This document shows positions 28,121 to 36,935 of a stretch of 64,000 nt of DNA, piece by piece. Both the position numbers and the translations under genes were made by a program. Under the pieces are notes generated by a model. The model was not told the origin of the DNA, ran no database searches, and saw only the letters and a program-made list of their open reading frames with translations. Position 1 is the first letter of the stretch; each line of letters opens with the position of its first letter. This stretch comes from Chryseobacterium angstadtii (GTDB lineage Bacteria > Bacteroidota > Bacteroidia > Flavobacteriales > Weeksellaceae). The DNA lies in contig NZ_LFND01000001.1 in the NCBI RefSeq assembly GCF_001045465.1, positions 496,001 through 560,000 of the forward strand, written 5' to 3'.

Positions 28121-31100
28121 TTATTTCTTGATCAGTTTTACATTACTTATACCGTTCTTCGTTTTTAAAGTAACAATATACAAGCCTTTCATCAAGCCCG
28201 CCACACTGATTTTACTGTTTTGAACACTGCCCTCCTGCGCAAGTCTTCCCGAAGCATCGTAGATTTTATAGTCTGCATTTCCTTCCAGATTTTTAACCTC
28301 AACAAAAGTATCGGCAGGATTTGGATAGAAAGATATTTCAGATTTTGGATTCTTTATTCCTATATCCTTTGTAGCAAGCGCATTGTTTTCCGCAATTCTT
28401 ACGGAGAAATCTCTGAATGATCCCCCTGAAACCACACCGTTTCCGCTAGGAACTGTAGGGATTCCACAAGGGCCGCTCGCAGCATTAAAGAAGGTACTTG
28501 CAACTCTCATTCTCAGTGTTTTGTCTCCGGAATATGCTGCATCAGGCACTGTAAATGTTGCATTTCCATCACGAAAATATGTTGAATTGTTCATCAGCCC
28601 CGGAAGTGCACTATTGGATATTACCTTTTCTGAATTTTCAAAAACGCCATTTCTATTATAATCTATCCAGATTTCAAACCAATCTGTGTATGGCTGTCCC
28701 AGTTGTCTGGTAGCCGCTACGTTTCTAAAGTTAGCCGTGTATTGAACCCCTTTTCGTAAATTAATTAATTTGGTGGCATCTTCACTAAAATCCAGATAAG
28801 TTTTGTAAGCATCTGTACCGGCAGCTGCATAATTCAAATTAGATAAAGTCAGACTGACAAGTCCGCTGCTATAAATCCCGTTTCCTCCGGTAGTCATTAA
28901 ACAGTAATCTGTACCTGTTCTCAATCCTTTTGTTTTAAATGGATAGTTATTCGAGAATGCTCCCGGGACATTGTTTACAACAGCTGCAACCTGCACTTCG
29001 TAGTTGGTCTCATCTTCCAGCCCATTCAACACTACAGAGTTGGTAGGACTTGTTACATTGGACCAGTTGGCAGCACCTACTTTTCTATAATTAACAGAAT
29101 AAGTGGCTCCAGATATTTTATTCCAGGAAATTCTTGATGTTGTTTTGAAAATCTCTGTATTTATTGCTGAAACTCCTGTTGGTGCATTCACTGCGGAAGT
29201 AGGTGCTGCTGCAACATTCAGTGCAGGAGAAACGGCATAGAAAATATTTCCAATAGCTGATATTCTCAACTTAACTGCTCCGTTCAGATTCCCCGGCATC
29301 TGGGCAGAATAACTTCCTGTATTGGGTGTAGAAGCTACGAGATCATTCCAGGTTGTTCCATTATCGGTTGTATACTCTATTTTTACATTCGCTACATTAT
29401 AAGGCGCGGCATTGGTATTGGCAGCATCCCAGTAGATGGTATTGGCCAAATCATTATACAATACCGAAGAAGCTGTAAGCCCATTGAATTTGAAAGGCCC
29501 ATCATTTCCGACTGTCACTACGGTTTCTGCGGTAGAAGTCATTGGTCTTTGGGCATTCTGATCTCTTACCGTTACTGCATAATTCAATACTCTCGGAATA
29601 TAGGAAACTGTTTCCCACGATTGGGTATCTGTTAAAATACCGTTCATTACACTTGCCAGCTTAGGAAAATATCTTCTGCTGGTTGAAGTTCCCGGCAGCG
29701 ATCTCGCAATGGCTCCTTCGGCATTATAACCCCAACCGCTGTCTCCTGATATAGAGTTTCTGTCTCCTACACTGTTGTATTGTTCCCAGGTATAATTGAA
29801 AGCATCATTCTCTGCATCTACCACAACGGCATCAAGATAATAAGCAGTTCCTTTTGGAATGGAATAATTAGCAAGCGGAGTAATGGCAGGCGCCGTATTA
29901 TTTACTATTTGTATTCCGGCACCACATGCCGGTTTGCTTTCCAAATTATCCAGGACCTGCGAAATAGATTTGTAATGGAAATATCCGTCCATATTATTCT
30001 GAACATTATCCTGAGTGATACCGGGATACCCCATAATGGTTGTTCCTCCCCATGGTTCCACATTAGCCCCGCTGCCTTCTGTTCTCATAGAAAAAGTATG
30101 ATTGGCTCCCAGCTGGTGCCCCATTTCATGAGCCGCCATTAAGTCAAAAACCTCTCCTATCGGATTCGGGCTCATAGAAAATGCGGATCCTTTAGATTCC
30201 TCATCATTATTGTCTAAAGGATTTCTACATACAATCCCTATACCTCCGGCATTTCCGTTTCTTTCTCCACCTGCATTTCTGTGAAATACATGTCCGATAT
30301 CATAGTTTGCATCTCCTACCTGGGCGGTTAATAGTCTCTGAAGCTGTAAATTAAGTGATGGATCACCCTGAGCCGCCTGAGGAATGTAAAAATCCGCTGC
30401 AGGGTCGGTATAGATAATTCCCGGAATATCCTGAACTGTAAAATGGGCTCCGAAATCTTTTTCAAAAATACCGTTGATTCTGGTCATTGTATTATTGATA
30501 CCTACTAATGCTCCGGCTACATTACCTCCGTGAAAAGCGGTATATTCGCCTGTTACAGCCATTGCCATTCTGAAAGTTCTGTATCTTGTGTTGGTAGGTC
30601 TCATTGCAATTCCTACATTGGAAAGTTGTTTCTTCCCGTTTTCAGCCAGCTTTTTAATGTCATTCAGGTTATGTTCTTCCATCCCGCATTCGAAACCGTG
30701 TATTCCTCCTTCTCCTTTTGATTTATAGAATACTCCATAGGTTTTCTTATCTGCACTAATAGGTTCAATAAACTGGAATATTCCGTCTTTAATGATCATA
30801 GACTGCATTTCGGATGGAGCGGTACTAAATCTAACATATTTAGAAGGATCATCTATTCCAATTCCCACATAGGAACCTAGCTGATATCTATCTGCCAGAG
30901 ATTTTTCCAGCACAGGATTGCTGTATACAGCAAATTTCTCAACTTTTCCTTCTACGGTAGGTAAAGAGACAATTACAGGTTTTGCATTTTTCCCGGTTTC
31001 AACTGCCTCTTTTAAAAGACCTCTAAGCGCATTCAGATCCACTTGATAAGCCTGCTTTACTTCAACTTCCTTTCTTATTTGTGATCCTTTTTGTGATACA

Positions 31101-31171
31101 GGACTCCATCTCTGAGCAAAGCCGGAAACAGAACCCGCCAATGCACAAATAAGTACAATTTTTCTTTTCAT
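28121..31171 (-). CDS. Secreted reprolysin-type zinc metalloprotease with Fn3, GEVED and T9SS sorting domains
   Basis: A 1016-residue exported protease. Order: signal peptide (about 1-19), propeptide-like region, metzincin domain with the zinc motif HEMGHQLGANH near residues 347-357, an all-beta middle, an Fn3-like domain (about 650-740), a GEVED-type domain (DWFEIWIDYNRNGVFENSEK) and a C-terminal type A T9SS sorting domain (SFYPNPADTFVEVKNLEG to the final Lys-Lys). It should cross the outer membrane by the type IX system and end up on the surface or in the medium. The gene is monocistronic with a -7 box at 31213-31220. Confidence 0.92.
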   Translation of the reverse strand: MKRKIVLICALAGSVSGFAQRWSPVSQKGSQIRKEVEVKQAYQVDLNALRGLLKEAVETGKNAKPVIVSLPTVEGKVEKFAVYSNPVLEKSLADRYQLGSYVGIGIDDPSKYVRFSTAPSEMQSMIIKDGIFQFIEPISADKKTYGVFYKSKGEGGIHGFECGMEEHNLNDIKKLAENGKKQLSNVGIAMRPTNTRYRTFRMAMAVTGEYTAFHGGNVAGALVGINNTMTRINGIFEKDFGAHFTVQDIPGIIYTDPAADFYIPQAAQGDPSLNLQLQRLLTAQVGDANYDIGHVFHRNAGGERNGNAGGIGIVCRNPLDNNDEESKGSAFSMSPNPIGEVFDLMAAHEMGHQLGANHTFSMRTEGSGANVEPWGGTTIMGYPGITQDNVQNNMDGYFHYKSISQVLDNLESKPACGAGIQIVNNTAPAITPLANYSIPKGTAYYLDAVVVDAENDAFNYTWEQYNSVGDRNSISGDSGWGYNAEGAIARSLPGTSTSRRYFPKLASVMNGILTDTQSWETVSYIPRVLNYAVTVRDQNAQRPMTSTAETVVTVGNDGPFKFNGLTASSVLYNDLANTIYWDAANTNAAPYNVANVKIEYTTDNGTTWNDLVASTPNTGSYSAQMPGNLNGAVKLRISAIGNIFYAVSPALNVAAAPTSAVNAPTGVSAINTEIFKTTSRISWNKISGATYSVNYRKVGAANWSNVTSPTNSVVLNGLEDETNYEVQVAAVVNNVPGAFSNNYPFKTKGLRTGTDYCLMTTGGNGIYSSGLVSLTLSNLNYAAAGTDAYKTYLDFSEDATKLINLRKGVQYTANFRNVAATRQLGQPYTDWFEIWIDYNRNGVFENSEKVISNSALPGLMNNSTYFRDGNATFTVPDAAYSGDKTLRMRVASTFFNAASGPCGIPTVPSGNGVVSGGSFRDFSVRIAENNALATKDIGIKNPKSEISFYPNPADTFVEVKNLEGNADYKIYDASGRLAQEGSVQNSKISVAGLMKGLYIVTLKTKNGISNVKLIKK

Positions 31172-31212
31172 ATCAATTCAATTGTTTGATTTAGGTTAAT
31201 TTTATCGGAAGT

Positions 31213-31220
31213 CAAAAGTA
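31213..31220 (-). promoter_or_regulatory. -7 promoter box of the reprolysin gene
   Basis: TACTTTTG on the minus strand, 41 bp upstream of the ATG at 31171. Confidence 0.6.
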
Positions 31221-31369
31221 GAATCTAGGGTAATAAAATCTAAAAAAACCACTTCTACTTAGGTACTACAAATTCATTAAAATCATAAGACGTAGCGGAG
31301 TAGTATCCACTATATCCAGCAAAAAAATTGATATAAATCGGGTAAATATCTAATGAAAAGTGTTAGAAA

Positions 31370-32641
31370 TCAATGAAATCTGAAATTCGCTTCGGGTAAT
31401 GTGTTGTTTTTCAGAAAGGCTTCATATTCCGGAGAGAGCTTTGCCCGGCCAAATGTGTTTTCTCCGCTCATGCTTCCAAGACGCACCTTATCTTTCCCGA
31501 ATTTTTTATTCATGGCATCCATTGCTTTCATGACAGGAAGGTGCTGGTTTTGGGTATCTTCTTCAAAAAGACTGATCAATCTTTCATTTTCGGGAACAAA
31601 ATCATTCACAATGACTCCTGCCCTTTTGTAGTGAAAACCATCTCTGTAGATCTCTTCAAAAAGTTCGTTGACCACTCTTCCAATCAGAATAGATGAATTG
31701 GTAGGATTATGAAGCAGCCGGGTTATTGCATTTTTATATTCCGGTAAATCTTTTCTGAAACGGTTGGTCTGAACAAAAACGGTAATCATTTTACAACACG
31801 TGTTTTGTTTTCTCAGCTTCTCAGAACAGTACATTCCGAAAGTTTCAACCCTTTCCCTTACTTCTTCTTTTGTTGTCAGCATGCTCATGAAACTTCTGGT
31901 AACGGCAATGGATTTTTTCGCAGAAGGAGCGTCCAGTTCCAGCTGGCGGATTCCTTTTAATTCGTTAATCATCCTTACTCCATGAATTCCCATAATCTTC
32001 CGAACCCATATTTCCGGTTTCTGAAGAAGATCCCAGGCTTTATAAACCCCGCTGTCATGCATTTTTGCAGCCAACTTTCGGCCTATTCCCCAGACATCCC
32101 CTATATTGAGCCATTTTAAAGCTTTTTCAATTTTCTCAGGAGTATCCAAAGTATACACGCCATCAAACTGATCCGGAAAATCTTTTACAATCCTGTTCGC
32201 TACCTTACAAAGTGTTTTGGTAGGTGCAATACCTATGCTTACGGGAATATTTTCTTTCGCTTGGATCTCGTTCTTTATTTCGAGACAATAGTCCCGGATA
32301 TTCACATATTTAAATCCTGACAGATCCAGAAACAGCTCATCTATACTATAAATTTCATATTCAAGGACATAGGACTTGGAAATATTGATAACCTGCTGAC
32401 TTTTATAATTGTACAGCTCAAATTTTGCAGAAAAGCTTTTTACATCGTGCTGCTTAAAAAGGTCTTTATATTTGAATGCAGGCGCCGCCATAGGAATCCC
32501 GAGATCTTTGGCTTCTTTGCTTCTGGATACCACGCAACCGTCATTATTGGAAAGGACTACAACAGGTTTTCCCTCGAGAGACGGGTCAAGTGTTCTCTCG
32601 CAGGAAACGAAAAAGTTATTGCAATCCACTAAAGCATACAT
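31370..32641 (-). CDS. umuC: Y-family DNA polymerase, UmuC subunit
   Basis: Error-prone translesion polymerase used after DNA damage. The 423-residue protein begins MYALVDCNNFFVSCERTLDP and has the catalytic YSIDELFLDLSG motif and helix-hairpin-helix segment (VWGIGRKLAAKMHDSGVY), with a UmuC-type C-terminal little-finger region. The usual partner umuD, normally just upstream, is absent from both sides; the neighbours are a protease and small surface proteins. A -7 box lies at 32666-32673. Confidence 0.93.
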   Translation of the reverse strand: MYALVDCNNFFVSCERTLDPSLEGKPVVVLSNNDGCVVSRSKEAKDLGIPMAAPAFKYKDLFKQHDVKSFSAKFELYNYKSQQVINISKSYVLEYEIYSIDELFLDLSGFKYVNIRDYCLEIKNEIQAKENIPVSIGIAPTKTLCKVANRIVKDFPDQFDGVYTLDTPEKIEKALKWLNIGDVWGIGRKLAAKMHDSGVYKAWDLLQKPEIWVRKIMGIHGVRMINELKGIRQLELDAPSAKKSIAVTRSFMSMLTTKEEVRERVETFGMYCSEKLRKQNTCCKMITVFVQTNRFRKDLPEYKNAITRLLHNPTNSSILIGRVVNELFEEIYRDGFHYKRAGVIVNDFVPENERLISLFEEDTQNQHLPVMKAMDAMNKKFGKDKVRLGSMSGENTFGRAKLSPEYEAFLKNNTLPEANFRFH

Positions 32642-32665
32642 GATAGAAAGATGATAATTTCAATA

Positions 32666-32673
32666 CAAAATTA
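32666..32673 (-). promoter_or_regulatory. -7 promoter box of umuC
   Basis: TAATTTTG on the minus strand, 24 bp upstream of the umuC ATG. Confidence 0.55.
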
Positions 32674-32760
32674 TACCTTTTAAAAATAATTTCCTCTTTT
32701 TATTTTAAAATTAACACCACATTTAACACACTGACCAACAGTATATTAATTTATTTCAAA

Positions 32761-32796
32761 CACGTCATGTTTTGTCGCATTAATGATGTAGCTTGC
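32761..32796 (+). promoter_or_regulatory. Orphan copy of the 17-bp dyad site with degenerate -7 box
   Basis: CACGTCATGTTTTGTCG (32761-32777) matches the dyad found upstream of five transcription units at 41-50.5 kb. At the usual 11-bp spacing lies TAGCTTGC, a poor version of TAnnTTTG. No plus-strand gene follows; RNA from here would be antisense to the 174-aa surface-protein gene. The site lies 120 bp upstream of umuC, which is read in the other direction. Confidence 0.6.
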
Positions 32797-32897
32797 CTGC
32801 CCGATGTGCTATTATTTCCACTCCATTTTTGACTTTCGTCAATCCTGTATCATTATTAACAGAATTGCAGAAAGCAGAATCTAAGTATTCTTCTTTT

Positions 32898-33422
32898 TTA
32901 AGGCTTCCAAAAGGTCCAGACCGTTCCATTATAAACGGCAAGCTGTCTTTTTACCGTATCATAAACAAGCATCCCGGCGCTTGGACTGATGATATTCAAA
33001 TGAGGACTGGCTACTTTGGGCAGAACCATAGCTCTATCATCATCTGCGAGGACTAAAACCCCCTGAGTTGTATTGGTGCCGCCCGATCCCGTACTGATAG
33101 AAACTTTTGCTCCAGGTTGCTCTACTCTATCATTGGCCTGCATACCCAGGTTGGCTGTTCCGCTTGTATCTACGCTTAAATCAAACCAGGTATTCGTGTC
33201 TTTTAAGTATTTTACTTTATTATCTGTGGTATCAAAAAGCAGGGTTCCGTTTTCTATGATTCCGCTTTTATCTGAAACATAAGGAAGAATAATTCCTTTA
33301 TTTTCCGTGTTTCCAAATTCCAGGGAAACAGATCCGTTACTTACATTATCCTTGTTTATTCCGATCTGCGCGTGTATGCCTAATGCCGAAAATAATCCCA
33401 TTACAATCAGTGTGTTTTTCAT
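32898..33422 (-). CDS. Small secreted surface-type protein
   Basis: A 174-residue protein with a signal peptide (MKNTLIVMGLFSALGIHAQ). The C-terminal part contains SAGMLVYDTVKRQLAVYNGTVW, a short version of the GMLVYDLTN...KMY segment found near the ends of the two large surface proteins upstream, so the three may share a small beta-domain. I know no function. It starts 24 bp after the 890-aa surface protein gene, so they probably share a transcript. Confidence 0.7.
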   Translation of the reverse strand: MKNTLIVMGLFSALGIHAQIGINKDNVSNGSVSLEFGNTENKGIILPYVSDKSGIIENGTLLFDTTDNKVKYLKDTNTWFDLSVDTSGTANLGMQANDRVEQPGAKVSISTGSGGTNTTQGVLVLADDDRAMVLPKVASPHLNIISPSAGMLVYDTVKRQLAVYNGTVWTFWKP

Positions 33423-33446
33423 TTTGTATATTTTAGCTTAATATGA

Positions 33447-36119
33447 TTAATCCGGACAGGTTTGGGTACTGATACAATACCAGCCAAAAGTCGCTCCCGA
33501 ATCTTGCGAGGTGTACATTTTGAGACATTTATTAGTGAGGTCGTATACCAGCATTCCTTCTACGAAGTTGGCAGGAAGAATATTGACAGGGTTTCCTGAG
33601 GCATTAAATGCCATCCGGTTAACAACAAACCCTTTGGTTCTGGCTTCCATCACCAGCCACGCTCCATTTCTCGAGGCAGGCCAGTTATCCTGAATCTGCT
33701 GACTGTTGTTCCTCAATAAAGAACTAACTCCTACCTTACTGATTAATGCCGGACTTCCAGCCGTAGCCGGGGCTCCGGGTTTGTAGCAGGAGCAAAGTGT
33801 TACGGCTACGGTTCTTGTTGCCGAAGCATTGGAACATCCTCCTGTACCTGTCACGGTGTAAGTAATTGTCGCTGTTCCGGCAGAAACTCCGGTAACAACA
33901 CCTATTGTACTCACTGTGGCGATTGATGTATTCGAAGAGCTCCAGGTTCCTCCGGTTTGGCCCGTAGTAGTAAAGGTGCTCGCGCTTCCTACACAGATAT
34001 TCTGAGTTCCGGATAACGTGCCTGCGTTAGGAGCAGCAGTAACGGTTATGGTTCTTGTTGAAGAGGAGTCTGCACATCCACCTGTACCTGTTACGGTGTA
34101 AGTAATTGTTGCTGTTCCGGCAGAAACTCCGGTAACGACTCCTGTTGTGCTTACTGTGGCAATTGATGTATTCGAGGAGCTCCACGCTCCTCCGGTTTGG
34201 CCAGTAGTAGTAAAGGTGCTCGTGCTTCCTGCACAAATATTCTGAGTTCCGGATAAGGTGCCTGCGCTAGGAGCAGCAGTAACGGTTATGGTTCTTGTTG
34301 AAGAGGAGTCTGCACATCCTCCTGTACCTGTTACGGTGTAAGTAATTGTTGCTGTTCCGGCAGAAACTCCGGTAACAACTCCTGTTGTGCTTACTGTGGC
34401 AATTGATGTATTCGAGGAGCTCCAAGTCCCTCCGGTTTGGCCCGTGGTAGTAAAAGTACTCGTGCTTCCTGCACAGATATTCTGAGTCCCGGATAAAGTG
34501 CCTGCGTTAGGAGCAGCAGTAACCGTTATGGTTCTTGTTGAAGAGGAATCTGCACATCCGCCTGTACCTGCTACGGTATAAGTAATTGTTGTGGTTCCGG
34601 CAGAAACTCCGGTAACGACTCCTGTTGTGCTTACTGTGGCAATTGATGTATTCGAGGAGCTCCACGTTCCTCCGGTTTGGCCTGTAGTAGTAAAGGTGCT
34701 CTTACTTCCTGCACAGATACTCTGAGTTCCGGATAAGGTTCCTGCGTTAGGAACAGCAGTAATGGTTACTGTTCTTGTTGCAGTTTGTGCGCAGGTTCCA
34801 TTATATTTATCATAAGTGTAAGTAATCGTTGCTGTTCCGGCAGAAACTCCGGTGACAACTCCTGTTGCACTTACTGTTGCTATTGAAGTATTGGATGAAC
34901 TCCATGTTCCCCCTGATTGAGTAGATGAAAAAGAGGTTGTACTTCCGGTACAGATATTCTGAGCCCCGGAAAGCGTACCCGCTGTAAAATTGGAACAGCA
35001 AACAACCACCCCCGAATTAATGGCTGATGAGTAGGTATAACCTGCCGTATTTTTATAGTCAGCAGCAAAAGTATCATTATTTTCAACGGAAGCAGCGAAC
35101 CCATTAGTTCCATAAGGTCCGGAAACTACTGATTCAACTACTGTTCTCGTTGATGTAACCGCTCCATTGCTTCCATTTTGTATACTTCCAGACTGCATTG
35201 CTGCTGCGCCTGCATAATCTGCAACACCTGCTTCAACGGCATCTGGGCATCCGTCTCCATCACTGTCCAAATCAAAATTATTGGAAATTCCGTCATTATC
35301 CTGATCACAAGGTGTGTCAACTCTTCCGATAAAAACTTCCGCTTTTTCATCAAGTTCATAAGAAACCCTAATTGTTTTTACTGTAGCTGAACTATTTCCA
35401 ACCAATGCAAACGCGCGATTATCATTAGTATCTACTCCCCGCAGCGGAACATTATAACTTATTACGCCTGTAGTGGCATTATAGCCTCCATTATTAGCAT
35501 TATTAGGATTCGGTAAATCCAGATTTCTTACTTTGTATGCAGCCAAATCTTGTGTAGTAGCTGTACCCCCGCTAACAGTAATCGTAATTGTCGGGGCTCC
35601 TCCATTGGTTCTGTAATCTACATCCTGTAATACAATCAGAACCTGGCTTATAGGGATGGGAGTGCTGTAAGTGAACGTCACGGATCCCCGCTGATCCTCA
35701 ACGCTATCAGCATTCATTAACCAAAAGGATTCTCTGGTAGCCGTGATTTTATAATTATTTGTATAGACCGAGGGGGCGCTTCCGGTTATAATCCTATTAA
35801 TATCCGTCACGCTCCCTGTGCCATTCTCAGCGGTTATATTAGTGGTATTGCTCCGGGTTGCCGTAATTGTTGTAGCCCCATTCCAGATAGCATTTCCTGT
35901 ATCATTGTATCTTTTTATTGTAGATACAGGCTGGCATTCAATGTAATCCAGGATTCCATCATTATCATCATCTATATCATCATAATTGGAAATGCCGTCA
36001 AGATCAAAATCATCGCTGGCTCCATATTGTGCGGAAAGGTTATGGGATAATATGATTAGTAAAAATATCAGTATCTTACTGCATGGCAAGACACCATGAA
36101 ACGAGTAATTTTTTTTCAT
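33447..36119 (-). CDS. Large surface protein with five tandem Ig-like (BIG2-type) repeats
   Basis: An 890-residue exported protein. After the signal sequence comes an Asp-rich calcium-binding stretch of the thrombospondin type 3 kind (DLDGISNYDDIDDDNDGILD), a beta-rich region, and a second Asp-rich stretch (CDQDNDGISNNFDLDSDGDG). Five tandem units of about 80 residues follow (core GGTWSSSNTSIATVS and GVVTGVSAGTATITYT). The last ~115 residues are a Cys-containing module nearly identical to the end of the protein at 36936-38225. There is no canonical T9SS type A or B signal; this end module may replace it. The likely role is adhesion, by analogy only. Confidence 0.8.
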   Translation of the reverse strand: MKKNYSFHGVLPCSKILIFLLIILSHNLSAQYGASDDFDLDGISNYDDIDDDNDGILDYIECQPVSTIKRYNDTGNAIWNGATTITATRSNTTNITAENGTGSVTDINRIITGSAPSVYTNNYKITATRESFWLMNADSVEDQRGSVTFTYSTPIPISQVLIVLQDVDYRTNGGAPTITITVSGGTATTQDLAAYKVRNLDLPNPNNANNGGYNATTGVISYNVPLRGVDTNDNRAFALVGNSSATVKTIRVSYELDEKAEVFIGRVDTPCDQDNDGISNNFDLDSDGDGCPDAVEAGVADYAGAAAMQSGSIQNGSNGAVTSTRTVVESVVSGPYGTNGFAASVENNDTFAADYKNTAGYTYSSAINSGVVVCCSNFTAGTLSGAQNICTGSTTSFSSTQSGGTWSSSNTSIATVSATGVVTGVSAGTATITYTYDKYNGTCAQTATRTVTITAVPNAGTLSGTQSICAGSKSTFTTTGQTGGTWSSSNTSIATVSTTGVVTGVSAGTTTITYTVAGTGGCADSSSTRTITVTAAPNAGTLSGTQNICAGSTSTFTTTGQTGGTWSSSNTSIATVSTTGVVTGVSAGTATITYTVTGTGGCADSSSTRTITVTAAPSAGTLSGTQNICAGSTSTFTTTGQTGGAWSSSNTSIATVSTTGVVTGVSAGTATITYTVTGTGGCADSSSTRTITVTAAPNAGTLSGTQNICVGSASTFTTTGQTGGTWSSSNTSIATVSTIGVVTGVSAGTATITYTVTGTGGCSNASATRTVAVTLCSCYKPGAPATAGSPALISKVGVSSLLRNNSQQIQDNWPASRNGAWLVMEARTKGFVVNRMAFNASGNPVNILPANFVEGMLVYDLTNKCLKMYTSQDSGATFGWYCISTQTCPD
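33820..34980 (-). repeat. Tandem 240-bp coding repeats in the surface-protein gene
   Basis: Units recur every 240 bp (for example the CCTGCGTTAGGAGCAGCAGT phrase at 34021, 34261, 34501 and 34741, with small changes). They encode the Ig-like domains. High identity between units means the copy number could change by recombination or be misassembled. Confidence 0.85.
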
Positions 36120-36935
36120 CGATTTGCAAGTTTTGTTGTGTTTTTTTATTAATTAATTTTGATCTTGCTGATATTGATCAATACTAATTAATATTGAAAT
36201 TGTCATCATTTGTTAAGTGTTTTTATGAACTAAAAAAAGTATTTTACATTTTGTCTTAGTATTTCTACCCAACCATTGTATGTAATTAACTCCTCTTTTT
36301 AGTATCGCAACAAATTTATATTGATGCACCAAAAATATCATCATTTACGACCATTAATTAACATTAATAAAATTTATAAAATTTAAGAAAAGCATTAATT
36401 AATGAAGTATCAAATAGTTGAATTACAATATTTTACAATTTAATAAGCATTAAATTAAGAAAAACACGTTTTTGCTTCCAAGATTCTTTTTTTTAATGGC
36501 TAAAATTGATTTATCAACTACATTATGAGGTGATAAAAGGTGTTAATTTATTATTTAAATTGTTTTATTGCCATGTCCCGTTGCTTTTTTAAAAATACCG
36601 GACAGATATTTCCTATTTCAATCTGAACTTAAGTAGGTGTTATGATTGTTTTGTAAACATACCGCGGATATAAAATCTTACGACATCCAGAATGCTCCGA
36701 TTGCAGTAGTTACCATGAAAACAATAAAAATAGCCTTCCTTCTGAGAAAACCGCTATTGGTCTTTCGGAAGAAAGGCTCTTGTAAATCAAGAAGGTGTAT
36801 CCAGCTGAATAGTAATCATTCCGGATTGCTAATGAATAGAAATAAGGAATTTATTAAACCATTTATTCCATGAATTATGGAATTCAGAGACCTCAGCTAA
36901 ACTATATTGAGTGTGTTTTTTATCTACATTTAATT
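36120..36935. other. Long AT-rich spacer without a convincing gene
   Basis: This 816-bp gap upstream of the 890-aa protein gene is very AT-rich. I see no gene I trust. A 51-codon frame from an ATG at 36718 lies over a strong hairpin (36732-36778) and has no promoter box at a sensible distance. The region probably holds the promoter of the surface-protein transcript and the 3' end of whatever enters from the right. Confidence 0.5.
36732..36778. other. Strong imperfect hairpin
   Basis: AGCCTTCCTTCTGAGAAAACC and, after a 6-nt loop, GGTCTTTCGGAAGAAAGGCT can pair over about 18 positions with two G-U pairs. No U tract follows directly. It could be part of a small RNA or a decayed mobile-element end. 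Confidence 0.4.

Noticed and set aside
32793..33056. An 87-codon plus-strand frame downstream of the orphan dyad site
   Set aside because: It overlaps the well-supported 174-aa gene on the other strand and has no features of a real protein.
33820..34980. Regular repeats that could suggest a CRISPR array
   Set aside because: The period is 240 bp, units are in frame and encode Ig-like domains; there are no short repeats with unique spacers.
36646..36873. A 75-codon plus-strand reading frame
   Set aside because: It starts at TTG, overlies a strong hairpin and has unusual composition; no promoter box fits.
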